Shown here: piece after piece, positions 7,550 through 15,893 of the stretch
How the letters are laid out: every line of letters begins with the position of its first letter
Numbering within the stretch: the first letter of the stretch is position 1
NCBI GenBank assembly: GCA_000436075.1
Contig: FR884647.1
Span: 61,047 to 81,411 of the forward strand
DNA: 20,365 nt
Direction of reading: 5' to 3'
DNA from: Eggerthella sp. CAG:209
GTDB taxonomy: Bacteria; Actinomycetota; Coriobacteriia; Coriobacteriales; Eggerthellaceae
Program-made: the position numbers and the translations under genes
Notes under the pieces: generated by a model
What the model saw: the letters and a program-made list of their open reading frames with translations, nothing else
Database searches by the model: none
What the model was told of the DNA's origin: nothing

Positions 7550-9939
7550 CGCGTGAAGCACTTGATCTGAAAATATCCGGCGTAGTACAAGGGGTGGGTT
7601 TCCGCCCCTTTGTCTATCGTGAGGCAAAAAAACGAGATATTACTGGTTGGGTTTTGAATGATGTTGAGGGCGTGAAGGTGCATGCCGAAGGTGAAACCTT
7701 GCCGCTCGACAGGTTTGTGCTGGCTCTTTCTGAAGAGGCGCCCTCCGCTGCGCAAATAAGCGAAATTGAAATTGCGGAAGTCCCTGTGCAGGGGTTTGAT
7801 GCCTTCGAGATTCGTTTTTCCGATGCGGCGGAACAGGGCGAAACTACGCTGGTTTCGCCTGATCTGGCAACGTGCGACGCTTGTGTGGAAGAATTGTTCG
7901 ACCCGAATAATCGTCGCTACCATTACCCCTTTATCAACTGCACCAACTGCGGCCCGCGCTTTACCATCATGCGCAAGCTGCCTTACGACCGCCCCGAAAC
8001 ATCAATGGCGCAGTTTACTATGTGTCCAGCATGCAAGGAGGAATATTCCGACCCCGCCGATAGGCGCTTCCATGCACAACCCGATGCGTGCTTTGAGTGT
8101 GGCCCTGAAATTGGCTGGATTGAATCGGGTTGCGCGGACGGCCTTTCGCCCGAAGTCATTTCCTGGGCGAAAAACGTCGAGGAATCCGACGAGATTTTCC
8201 ACCGTGCCGCAAAGCTTATTGCAGAAGGCGGCATCGTTGCCGTTAAGGGTTTGGGCGGATACCACTTGGTGTGCGACGCTGCCAACGAGGCGGCACTTGC
8301 CACACTGCGCCAGCGCAAACATCGTCCCGGCAAGGCGTTTGCTGTTATGGTTGCTTCAACGGAAGAGGCTCGCGCTCTTTGTGAAGTAAACGATGCCGAA
8401 GCGCGCCAGCTCACGAGCTCTGCGCGCCCCATCGTGTTGCTGCGCAAGCGCTCCGATGCGACGTTTGCGAAGGGCCTGGCAGACAACCTGCCCGAACTGG
8501 GCGTAATGCTGCCCACTACGCCTGTTCAACACTTGCTGCTTCACGAATGCGGCGGCATGCTTGTTATGACATCGGGCAACATCCACGATGAACCCATCGT
8601 TATCGACGAAGAAACGGCCTTTTCCCAGCTTGCTGGTGTGGCCGACGCCTTCCTGGTGAACAACCGTGAAATCGTGGGGCGCTATGACGATTCCGTTATC
8701 CGCATCCTTAACGGCGGCGCTGCGGGCGATATTGTTCAGTTTATCCGCCGCGCCCGTGGTTATGCCCCGCTTCCCATTCCGGCTCCGTGCCCCGAAGGCA
8801 CAAGTGAAGAGCTTTTGGCGGTAGGCCCCGAGCAGAAAAGCACATTAACCTACGCACGTGCTGGCAAGGCGTTCGTTTCTCAGCATGTGGGAGATTTGGA
8901 AAGCGCTGCGGTGTTCGACGCATGGAGCGAAACGCGCCGTCGCTATGCGAGCTTGCTGCATTTCGAGCCTAAGCGCATAGTGTGCGACTATCATCCTGAA
9001 TATCTTTCCACCAAGTGGGCTTTGAGCCAGAATCTGCCCATAACGCGTGCGCAGCATCACCATGCACACATTCTGTCCGTTATGGGCGAGAACAATCTGG
9101 AAGGCCCTGTGTGCGGTTTCGCGTTCGACGGCACAGGTTACGGGCTCGATGGGGCTATTTGGGGTGGTGAAGTTCTGCTTTCGAACCTTCAGGCATACGA
9201 GCGCTTTGTGAACTTCGCCTATATCCCGTTGCCAGGTGGTGCGGCTGCCATCAAAGACCCTGCGCGTATTGCCTATGGCGCTCTATGGTCGTTTGATCTG
9301 CTGGAACACGAGCAGGCTAAGAAGTTCGTATCCGAATGCGTTCCGAATGCCGAAGTGTTTGAGCAGATGATCGAAAAGGGCCTGAATACTCCCGAAACGT
9401 CTTCGGTCGGGCGCATCTTCGATGCGGCGTCGGCTCTGTTAGGCGTGTGCACTCACCCTTGCTATGAGGGTGAAGCGGCCATTCTTTTGGAAGCGGCGGC
9501 TCATAAGGCCCAAGCAGAAGCTGCGGGCTTGCCTGCGGAAGATGAGCGTTATCGTATTGGGTTTATCAAGAACACAGCAACGGAAAACAGCACGGCTGCC
9601 GACACTTCGGTTTTGCTGATGGACGTGGCGCCGGTATTTGCTGCCATGCTCGACGATATGCATGCATCGGTCCCCACCCCCGTTATTGCCTCGCGCTTCC
9701 ACAGCGCCTTCGTTGATGCCATCGTGAATGTTGCTGAATTGGTGCGAGCCACCTACGGCATCGAGATTATGGCGCTTGCTGGTGGTGTGTTCATGAACCG
9801 CTACCTAATGGAGCGCACTCTTGCGCGCCTGCAGGAGCGCGGCTTTACGGTGGCGCTGAATAAAGAACTGCCACCTAACGATGCTTCGATTTCCTATGGA
9901 CAGGCTGTGCTAGGATTGCAGGCGCAACATGAGGAGTGA
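7546..9939 (+). CDS. hypF: Carbamoyltransferase HypF, [NiFe]-hydrogenase maturation
   Basis: HypF uses carbamoyl phosphate and ATP to place a carbamoyl group on the C-terminal cysteine of HypE, the source of the cyanide ligands of the [NiFe] site. The product is 797 aa, close to family length. Domains in order: acylphosphatase-like (about 1-92) with VQGVGFRP at 14-21, including Arg20, and Asn38; two zinc fingers built from the CxxC pairs 110/113, 132/135, 160/163 and 182/185; a YrdC-like domain (about 215-400) with KGLGGYHLVCDA and KHRPGKAFAVM; and a Kae1-like domain (about 420-790) with HHHAH at 504-508, FDGTGYG at 527-533 and GGVFMN at 746-751. All expected catalytic parts are present. It overlaps pgi by 4 nt and is followed 6 nt later by hypC. 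Confidence 0.97.
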   Translation: MTREALDLKISGVVQGVGFRPFVYREAKKRDITGWVLNDVEGVKVHAEGETLPLDRFVLALSEEAPSAAQISEIEIAEVPVQGFDAFEIRFSDAAEQGETTLVSPDLATCDACVEELFDPNNRRYHYPFINCTNCGPRFTIMRKLPYDRPETSMAQFTMCPACKEEYSDPADRRFHAQPDACFECGPEIGWIESGCADGLSPEVISWAKNVEESDEIFHRAAKLIAEGGIVAVKGLGGYHLVCDAANEAALATLRQRKHRPGKAFAVMVASTEEARALCEVNDAEARQLTSSARPIVLLRKRSDATFAKGLADNLPELGVMLPTTPVQHLLLHECGGMLVMTSGNIHDEPIVIDEETAFSQLAGVADAFLVNNREIVGRYDDSVIRILNGGAAGDIVQFIRRARGYAPLPIPAPCPEGTSEELLAVGPEQKSTLTYARAGKAFVSQHVGDLESAAVFDAWSETRRRYASLLHFEPKRIVCDYHPEYLSTKWALSQNLPITRAQHHHAHILSVMGENNLEGPVCGFAFDGTGYGLDGAIWGGEVLLSNLQAYERFVNFAYIPLPGGAAAIKDPARIAYGALWSFDLLEHEQAKKFVSECVPNAEVFEQMIEKGLNTPETSSVGRIFDAASALLGVCTHPCYEGEAAILLEAAAHKAQAEAAGLPAEDERYRIGFIKNTATENSTAADTSVLLMDVAPVFAAMLDDMHASVPTPVIASRFHSAFVDAIVNVAELVRATYGIEIMALAGGVFMNRYLMERTLARLQERGFTVALNKELPPNDASISYGQAVLGLQAQHEE

Positions 9940-9945
9940 TGCAAT

Positions 9946-10182
9946 ATGTGTTTAGCTATTCCCGCCCAAGTCCGTACCATCAATGAAAATAATTTGGCGG
10001 TAGTGGATATTCTGGGCGTTACCCGCGAAGTGGCGCTCGATCTTACCCCTTCCGCCCAGGTGGGCGATTTCGTTCTGGTTCACGCCGGCTTCGCCATTGA
10101 AGTGGTAAGCGAAGAAGACGCCCAGGAAACACTCGACCTGATCAAGCAGATTCCTGAACTTGCCGACGTCGAGGGATTATAG
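9946..10182 (+). CDS. hypC: Hydrogenase maturation chaperone HypC/HybG family
   Basis: A 78-aa small protein starting with the invariant MCLAIPAQV. Cys2, exposed after removal of Met1, binds the Fe(CN)2CO unit and the HypD partner. In the family it shuttles this unit from the HypD complex to the hydrogenase large-subunit precursor. The length and the acidic C-terminal helix fit. GAGGAG just before the hypF stop codon serves as its ribosome site, giving tight coupling to hypF. Confidence 0.95.
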   Translation: MCLAIPAQVRTINENNLAVVDILGVTREVALDLTPSAQVGDFVLVHAGFAIEVVSEEDAQETLDLIKQIPELADVEGL

Positions 10183-10195
10183 GCGGACGATTTCA

Positions 10196-11272
10196 ATGGA
10201 CTTGTCTTCTTTCAAAGATCCAGAGCTTGCTCGTGGCCTAATCCATTCGATAGAGAAATGGGCGCCTGAGCATGCAACCCTGATGGAGGTGTGCGGCACC
10301 CATACGGTTGCTATTGCCCGTAACGGCCTGCGCACCATGATGCCCGAAGGCGTTCGTTTGGCATCGGGCCCTGGTTGCCCGGTGTGCGTTACCAGCAACA
10401 AAGACATCGACACGGTAATTGCGCTTTCGCGCGTCCCTGGCGTGACCATTGCCACCTTTGGTGATATGACGCGTGTACCGGGCTCGACTTCCAGCTTGCT
10501 TAAAGAGCAGGCGGAAGGACGTTCCGTAAGTATCGTGTACTCTCCGCTTGACGCGCTGAAACTTGCTCAGGAAAAACCCGACCAGCAAATTGTGTTCGTT
10601 GGTGTGGGCTTTGAAACCACCACCCCCTTAGTCGCCATGGCGATAAAACGTGCTAAGGCGCTGGGCCTTAAGAACTTCAGCGTGTTCGTGGCGCACAAAA
10701 ACATGCCTGGTGCGCTGGAAACCATCGTTTCCGATCCTTCGTTGCGGATTGATGCGCTTATTTTGCCTGGTCATGTAAGCACTATTATTGGCATGAAGCC
10801 TTATGAGTTCCTGGCGAAGAAGTACGGCATTCCCGGCGTTATCACCGGTTTCGAAGCGGTGGATGTGCTTCAGGGCGTTGCCATGATCATGCGCCAACTC
10901 CATGAAGGCCGCGCCGAAATAGAGATTGCCTACACACGTGGCGTTGCGCCCGAAGGCAATCAGGTCGCCGTTGCTGCCATCAACGAAGTGTTCCATACCG
11001 TAGATGCAACATGGCGCGGTTTGGGTGTTATTCCCGGTTCGGGCTATGCCATTCGCCCCGAATTTGCCGAGTTCGATGCATTCCAGCGCTTCGAGCCCGC
11101 CGTTGAGCCTACGCAGGAACCGAAGGGTTGTCGCTGCGGTGACGTGTTGCGCGGCATGATGGCTCCAAATGAGTGCCCCCTGTTCCGCAAGGTGTGCACA
11201 CCTGAAAACCCTGTAGGCCCGTGCATGGTTTCCTCCGAAGGATCCTGTGCTGCTTACTTTAGGTATCTGTAG
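10196..11272 (+). CDS. hypD: Hydrogenase maturation factor HypD
   Basis: A 358-aa iron-sulfur protein that forms the scaffold, with HypC and HypE, on which the Fe(CN)2CO cofactor is assembled. Visible motifs: CGTH at 33-36, GPGCPVC at 58-64 with two redox or iron-binding cysteines, GVGFETTTP at about 136-144, GHV at about 192-194, and a C-terminal cysteine-rich tail (Cys312, 314, 327, 334, 343, 351) that holds the 4Fe-4S cluster. The ATG at 10196 is preferred over the in-frame start at 10160, which would overlap the hypC end, because AGGCGGA precedes it and the family normally starts here. hypE is not adjacent: a long terminator hairpin follows. The partner genes and the hydrogenase are presumably elsewhere. 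Confidence 0.96.
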   Translation: MDLSSFKDPELARGLIHSIEKWAPEHATLMEVCGTHTVAIARNGLRTMMPEGVRLASGPGCPVCVTSNKDIDTVIALSRVPGVTIATFGDMTRVPGSTSSLLKEQAEGRSVSIVYSPLDALKLAQEKPDQQIVFVGVGFETTTPLVAMAIKRAKALGLKNFSVFVAHKNMPGALETIVSDPSLRIDALILPGHVSTIIGMKPYEFLAKKYGIPGVITGFEAVDVLQGVAMIMRQLHEGRAEIEIAYTRGVAPEGNQVAVAAINEVFHTVDATWRGLGVIPGSGYAIRPEFAEFDAFQRFEPAVEPTQEPKGCRCGDVLRGMMAPNECPLFRKVCTPENPVGPCMVSSEGSCAAYFRYL

Positions 11273-11323
11273 CGGTTTCGCTGGCAGCATCTGCGATGGT
11301 GCTGTCTGCAAATATATTTATGA

Positions 11324-11380
11324 AAAACCGCCTGGCAACGGAGAAATGCTTTTTCTTTCTCCGATCTGCCAGGCGGTTTT
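11324..11380 (+). terminator. Very long two-part hairpin closing the hyp operon
   Basis: A perfect 14-bp outer stem pairs AAAACCGCCTGGCA (11324-11337) with TGCCAGGCGGTTTT (11367-11380). Inside it a second perfect 8-bp stem pairs CGGAGAAA (11339-11346) with TTTCTCCG (11356-11363), with a 9-nt loop. Ts occur at the 3' side and again just downstream (TTATTTTTT). A-rich/T-rich ends make it usable from both strands. It lies about 50 nt past the hypD stop. Confidence 0.85.
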
Positions 11381-11438
11381 GCTTATTTTTTGTTGGAATG
11401 CTGTCAAAAGCACGGATCGGGTCTTATTCGCGCATGCA

Positions 11439-11466
11439 TTGGACACTTCGGCACAGCGTGCATTAT
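11439..11466 (+). promoter_or_regulatory. Weak candidate promoter of the PH-domain gene pair
   Basis: TTGGAC (11439-11444) and CATTAT (11461-11466) are 16 nt apart, about 50 nt before the first PH-domain gene. A GATAAT at 11469-11474 is an alternative -10. The match is modest, but some promoter is needed here because the hyp terminator lies upstream. Confidence 0.35.
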
Positions 11467-11513
11467 GCGATAATAATGCCAAAACCGATGATTAACTAGG
11501 GGATGGAAGCCTT

Positions 11514-12008
11514 ATGCGCGCAGAACCTCGGGAAAAGCTGAATCCACGCATCAAGGCAGTGTGGCGCATCAGCGATGCGTTGATGCTTACTGCGGTATGG
11601 CTGATTCTGGCGTCGCCGGGAGCCATCGCGTTGCTCGTCGACGCATCGGAAGCATACTGGGCGGAGCCCTATGTGCTGGCGTTCACCGTTCTGTACGCGG
11701 TTTTACTGGTTGTATTCCTGTTTGCGGTAACGCCGCTGCGCTACATTCGCTGGCATTATGAGCTTCGCCCCGATTTCTTGGAACTGAAGTACGGCATCAT
11801 TTGGCGTAAGCACATCGTGGTTCCTTTTATCCGTGTGCAGAATACCGACACGAAGCAGGGTCCCATTTTGCGCGCATTTGGCCTGGCAAGTGTGACGGTT
11901 TCAACTGCTGCGGGATCGATGGAAATCCCTGGTCTGCTAACCGAAGAGGCAGACAGCGTCCGTGATCGCGCTGCCGAATTTGCTCGCCTTGCCCGCGAGG
12001 ACGTGTAG
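11514..12008 (+). CDS. Membrane protein with one bacterial PH domain (YdbS-like)
   Basis: A 164-aa inner-membrane protein. Two hydrophobic helices (about 22-42 and 53-75) are followed by a bPH_2-type domain (about 78-155) facing the cytoplasm by analogy. The domain shows the family pattern of YGIIWRKHIVVPFIRVQN followed by a run ending in VSTAAG. The next gene starts 2 nt after the stop codon and carries three more copies of the same domain, an arrangement known from Bacillus ydbS-ydbT. GGGATGG precedes the ATG. Function is not established; relatives in Bacillus are linked to tolerance of cell-envelope agents. The family call is secure and the role uncertain. Confidence 0.85.
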   Translation: MRAEPREKLNPRIKAVWRISDALMLTAVWLILASPGAIALLVDASEAYWAEPYVLAFTVLYAVLLVVFLFAVTPLRYIRWHYELRPDFLELKYGIIWRKHIVVPFIRVQNTDTKQGPILRAFGLASVTVSTAAGSMEIPGLLTEEADSVRDRAAEFARLAREDV

Positions 12009-12010
12009 CT

Positions 12011-13801
12011 ATGAGCTCCAACGGTTCGATTCCTCCCAACATGAACCCTGCGCCATCCGGCGCTTCGGCTTACGAGCCCGAGCAAACGGGCGTGCACCAT
12101 TCGCTGCATCATTGCTATATCTGGCTGGGTGCGCTGCGCGCTGCGCCAATCATCTTCATATGCGGGCTTTCCTCATTGTCGGGGCTTATGAAATTAGCTG
12201 AAGCCCTTGGTTTCGTTTCGGTAGATGCGTTTTTCGTTGCGGTACTTTTGCTCCTGGCCGCCACGGTGCTTGTTTGCGGAGTTGTGATGGGTGCCCGTGC
12301 ATGGACGTACCGTTACATCTGGTATGAATTTGACGAAACGGAATTCAGCTTCTACTCGGGGATATTGAACAAGCGGTGCACTCACGTGCCCTACTCGAAG
12401 ATCCAGTCGGTAAACGAACGCGCTTCTCTTCTGCAGCGCCTGGCGGGCGTACGCACAGTGAACATTGACACTGCGGGCGGTGCCAGCAACAAGGCGCTGG
12501 TAATTTCGTACGTGGAGCGAAGCGCGGCAGAATATCTGCGTCGTGAACTTTTCCGCCGCAAGCACATCGAAGGCGAAGAGGCGCGTGTTGCAGCGGTTGC
12601 TCCAGGTTCTCTTGCTGGTCGGGGCAACGTACTTGATGGTGCTGCTGCCGCTATTGACGATATTCGTGGCGTATTCGCCAAGGATGCAGTGAATACAGGT
12701 GTTGTTGCTTGCGAATACCGTCTTGGCAACAAGGAACTGCTGCTTTCTGCCCTATGCGGAAGGGCATCGTTTGGCTTGGCTCTTGCGACAGTGACGGCTG
12801 CGCTTGTCGTTATGGCAACTTTGGTCATCCTTGCGGTTCTGGTTGATGGCTCAACGTTTTTCGCCGCGGCGGGCGTGCCTAAGAGCGATCTTATACTTGT
12901 ATGTGGGCTGACGGGCTTCTTGTTGCTGCTTTGCTTGACTATGGCATGGGTTATCTATCTGGTTGGCGTGTGCCTTTCCTATGGCGGTTTCCAAGCACGC
13001 CGTCGTGGTGGCCGCATTGAGGTTGAGCGGGGTCTTATAACGCATGTGTTCAACGGCATCGATGTGGACCGAATCCAATCGGTGCACATTCATCAAACCT
13101 TTTTCCAACGCCTTATGCGTTGCTGCTCAGTTTCGTATGGCAGGGTGGGGGTAGCCACTGGCGAAGAATCGTCTGGTTCCTCTTCTCAGTTAGAGACGGA
13201 CAGACTGGTTGTGCATCCGTTTTTGCCCATCGCTGAAGCTTGGGGTGTCGTTCAAGGTTTGACCCCCGAATACGCTCATGCTCCCGTGGCGAGCACTCCT
13301 CTGCCGAAAGTGGCCCTGCGTCGTGCCATTACCCGAAGGGCGGTGTTGAAGGGCGTTGGGTTCTGGCTCGCCGTAGCCCTACTTCTGTTGTGTGCCGCTG
13401 CTTTTGCTGCTGATGCAACAGCTGCTCAGGGGCATGCCCAGCTCGGGGACTTTGCCGCAGCGACGCTGATACCAGGCCTTTTGCTGTGCGTTGCCATTGC
13501 GGCTATCGAAGTGGTGGGTGCGTTTCTGTGGCACCGTCGTTCTGCGTTCGGTTTCGACAACTCGGGAACTATCGTGGTAAACGGCGGTTACTCCACCGAT
13601 ACGGTAATTGTGCCTCGGAGGAAAATGCAGTACGCCTGCCTTCGTGCAAATCCTTTGCAGCGCCACGCTGGCGTTGCAACCGTCTTGGTGCGTACCGCAG
13701 CAGGCGTTCGCGGCTGCGATGAGCGTCTGATTGACGTTCCGATTGCAGAAGCATCCGCCTGGCTCGACTGGGCTCAACCGGAAGGTAGCCGCGCAGTATA
13801 A
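12011..13801 (+). CDS. Multi-pass membrane protein with three bacterial PH domains (YdbT-like)
   Basis: A 596-aa membrane protein built of three units, each a helix pair followed by a bPH_2-like domain. Helix pairs lie near 37-60/72-95, 249-281/293-322, and about 445-465/480-505. The three PH cores share a visible motif: PYSKIQSVNERASLLQRLAG (128-147), DVDRIQSVHIHQTFFQRLMR (351-370), and near 535 PRRKMQYACLRANPLQRHAG, each followed by a strand; the first and third end in TAGG/TAAG. This matches YdbT-type proteins, which work with the smaller YdbS-like partner encoded just upstream. Residues 185-235 form a linker with no clear domain. The start at 12011 is 2 nt after the preceding stop, so translation is probably coupled. 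The molecular function is unknown. Confidence 0.82.
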   Translation: MSSNGSIPPNMNPAPSGASAYEPEQTGVHHSLHHCYIWLGALRAAPIIFICGLSSLSGLMKLAEALGFVSVDAFFVAVLLLLAATVLVCGVVMGARAWTYRYIWYEFDETEFSFYSGILNKRCTHVPYSKIQSVNERASLLQRLAGVRTVNIDTAGGASNKALVISYVERSAAEYLRRELFRRKHIEGEEARVAAVAPGSLAGRGNVLDGAAAAIDDIRGVFAKDAVNTGVVACEYRLGNKELLLSALCGRASFGLALATVTAALVVMATLVILAVLVDGSTFFAAAGVPKSDLILVCGLTGFLLLLCLTMAWVIYLVGVCLSYGGFQARRRGGRIEVERGLITHVFNGIDVDRIQSVHIHQTFFQRLMRCCSVSYGRVGVATGEESSGSSSQLETDRLVVHPFLPIAEAWGVVQGLTPEYAHAPVASTPLPKVALRRAITRRAVLKGVGFWLAVALLLLCAAAFAADATAAQGHAQLGDFAAATLIPGLLLCVAIAAIEVVGAFLWHRRSAFGFDNSGTIVVNGGYSTDTVIVPRRKMQYACLRANPLQRHAGVATVLVRTAAGVRGCDERLIDVPIAEASAWLDWAQPEGSRAV

Positions 13802-13849
13802 TCGCAACATTAAGCATATGAACATGTTTCGCTTCTGGGTTGCAGTGAA

Positions 13850-13855
13850 TATAAC
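13850..13855 (+). promoter_or_regulatory. Candidate -10 box before the hemolysin-III-like gene
   Basis: TATAAC at 13850-13855, with only a poor -35 (TTTCGC, 13827-13832) 17 nt upstream. It lies 30 nt before the ATG. The 84-nt gap contains no terminator, so readthrough from the PH-domain genes is equally possible. Confidence 0.3.
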
Positions 13856-13885
13856 GCCCCGAATAGGGCAGTTGAAGGGATAACA

Positions 13886-14647
13886 ATGGCACAATCGCAG
13901 GCTCCCTCAAGGGAATGGACACCCCGCCAGTTCAAGAAGCGTGATTCGGGGAACCCGAAACGCTCCAAGCATGAAAAGAAGAAGGATGGCGCTGGCGTGC
14001 GCAATTCCCGCAAGGCCATTCGCGCCTATTCGCTGGGAGAAGAGATTGCCAACTCGATAACCCACGGCGTTGGTGCGTTGCTGGCCATCGCCGCCATCCC
14101 GCTCTGCGTTGTTGCGGCTGTTCGTTCGGGCGGCGGCCTGCATTTGCTTGCTGCGCTGGTGTACAGCATCTTCATGCTGTTGGAATATGTGATGTCGACG
14201 CTGTATCACGCTATAGCGGCTGAAAAGGCCAAACGCGTGTTCAAGGTGCTTGACCACAGCTTCATATACCTGTTTATTGCGGCTTCATATAGCCCGTATT
14301 GCTTGGTTACCCTGGTTGATTGCCACGGTGTTGTCCTGTTTGCGTTTGTTTGGGCGGTTGCCATTATCGGCGTAATTGCCGAATCGTTCTGGGTGTTCCG
14401 TCCCCGCTGGATCTCGGCGGTGCTGTACCTGTGCTTGGGCTGGTCGATTGTATGGTTTATCCCGCAGCTGTGGGCGCTGCTTCCCGCACCGGGCTTCTGG
14501 CTTCTGCTTGCGGGTGGACTCTGCTATTCCATTGGATGCATCTTCTACGTTCTGAAGAAGGTCCCCTATATGCATTCCATCTTCCATGTGTGGATCCTTG
14601 CTGGTTCAGTGTGCCAGTTCCTTTCCATCTGCCTATTCGTTTTGTAA
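13886..14647 (+). CDS. Hemolysin III / PAQR-family membrane protein
   Basis: A 253-aa protein with about seven transmembrane helices between residues 55 and 252. It carries the conserved polar residues of the HlyIII/PAQR superfamily: His60 in ANSITHG, Ser104 with Tyr107-His108 (STLYH), Asp123-His124 (LDHS), and His230/His234 (HSIFH). In the superfamily these bind zinc and are thought to give a hydrolase (ceramidase-like) activity; the name hemolysin comes from one Bacillus protein and does not imply toxicity here. The first 45 residues are unusually long and strongly basic compared with the usual family of about 210 aa. AAGGGA before the ATG supports this start. Relatives are linked to membrane-lipid homeostasis. 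Confidence 0.9.
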   Translation: MAQSQAPSREWTPRQFKKRDSGNPKRSKHEKKKDGAGVRNSRKAIRAYSLGEEIANSITHGVGALLAIAAIPLCVVAAVRSGGGLHLLAALVYSIFMLLEYVMSTLYHAIAAEKAKRVFKVLDHSFIYLFIAASYSPYCLVTLVDCHGVVLFAFVWAVAIIGVIAESFWVFRPRWISAVLYLCLGWSIVWFIPQLWALLPAPGFWLLLAGGLCYSIGCIFYVLKKVPYMHSIFHVWILAGSVCQFLSICLFVL

Positions 14648-14728
14648 TCGCCGCCTTTAACATTTTCCTGACGAAGTAGTTACCTTGGCTCAGGGTGCTG
14701 TTAAATGGGGAGTGTTGGAAGGAGCAGT

Positions 14729-15667
14729 GTGGCAAAGGGCGAAAAAAAGGGGTATTCCCTGTTTGGCCAGCCAAAGTCTCGGCCGGCGCTAACGCGCGGC
14801 GAAGACCGAATTATTGCTGGCGTCTGTTCGGGCATAGCCGAGCGCATCGATGCTGATGCGGTGCTGGTTCGTGTTACGGCCGTGGTGTTGCTCGTTTGCA
14901 CCTTCGGTTTGGTTGCCGTTCCCTATATTGCCTTTGCAGCATTTCTTCCCACTTCGGGCGGGGAGGGCAAGCTCTTAAACGTCAGCCCGCTTGATGTGTG
15001 CTCCGATCGCTATCACCGTGTGGTTGAAGCGGGGGTGGCAAGGGTGGAAGCGCTGCGAAATTATGGCATCCATGCCGATGCGGGCCATATACCTCCTATG
15101 CCGCCTGCGTCTTCGGGGGTTTCTCGTCCTATGCCTTCAGCGCCTACGCAAAGCGTGGTGGTTAGTGAAGGCAACAAAGCGCGTAAGCGCGCACCGGTGG
15201 TTTTGGCGCTGGTGGCGTTAACCACGCTATTCTTCGTTTTTGTTGCCAACTACTGGGTTTCCCGCATCCCTGGAGTAAGTTTTTTGGGCTTCTGGCCGGT
15301 CCTACTGATTGTCGCGGGTACAACCCTTCTGGTGTGCTTCGCGGATAAGGCGCCATTGCGTCTTCGCCTGTGCGGTTTGGTTGTTTGCATTGAGCTCTGC
15401 ATTGCCTTGCTGCCCTTCACCCTCGGTATTTGCCCGCCCCATAGCTTGGAGCGGATCACTGATTTGTCGGCACTGATATGGCTTTCGGTGGCAGCCTGTT
15501 TCGTTATCGCTTGTGCCTTTGACCGTATTGATTTCCTGGCTCTGGGCGTTGGTCTCGTTGCGGTTGCTTTGGTGGTTTCGTACCTCGATATGGGTGTGTT
15601 TGACCGCTTAGTGGCGTTTTCATCATATTCCCACCATAATAATGCATTATCGCTGCTCAGAAGCTGA
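14729..15667 (+). CDS. PspC-domain membrane protein
   Basis: A 312-aa protein from a GTG start. The N-terminal PspC domain spans about 20-76 (LTRGEDRIIAGVCSGIAERI, then a hydrophobic helix ending in FLP). A proline-rich linker (about 120-145) leads to a C-terminal membrane region of five or six helices, which includes a FWPVLLIVAG stretch like that of LiaF/DUF5668-type membrane domains. PspC proteins sense or signal cell-envelope stress. The GTG at 14729 is chosen because GGAAGGAG (14717-14724) lies directly before it; an in-frame ATG at 14705 would add eight residues but has a poor ribosome site. The position next to PH-domain and HlyIII proteins suggests an envelope-maintenance cluster, which is inference. 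Confidence 0.85.
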   Translation: MAKGEKKGYSLFGQPKSRPALTRGEDRIIAGVCSGIAERIDADAVLVRVTAVVLLVCTFGLVAVPYIAFAAFLPTSGGEGKLLNVSPLDVCSDRYHRVVEAGVARVEALRNYGIHADAGHIPPMPPASSGVSRPMPSAPTQSVVVSEGNKARKRAPVVLALVALTTLFFVFVANYWVSRIPGVSFLGFWPVLLIVAGTTLLVCFADKAPLRLRLCGLVVCIELCIALLPFTLGICPPHSLERITDLSALIWLSVAACFVIACAFDRIDFLALGVGLVAVALVVSYLDMGVFDRLVAFSSYSHHNNALSLLRS

Positions 15668-15739
15668 TTTGGAACAAGTTCAGAGCCTTTACAACAGGGT
15701 AACCCCAGGACTTTTACGCCCGTTTGCCGATAGCAAAAT

Positions 15740-15768
15740 TTGGAGCCTTTAGCGTAGGCAGGTATAAT
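15740..15768 (+). promoter_or_regulatory. Consensus promoter of the secreted 3D-domain gene
   Basis: TTGGAG (15740-15745) and a perfect TATAAT (15763-15768) are exactly 17 nt apart. Transcription would start near 15775, leaving a 5' leader of about 120 nt to the TTG start at 15894. I see no known riboswitch in that leader. Confidence 0.75.
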
Positions 15769-15893
15769 AGGCCTTGCGCTTTTGCGTGCTCATTGCAGTC
15801 TGCTGGTTCTAATCTCGGTGGTTCTGCAAACAAGAAGGCCCGCGCTCTTTGCTTCCCCAAAGGGCAACGGCGAAGCTTCGGCATTGGAGTTTT

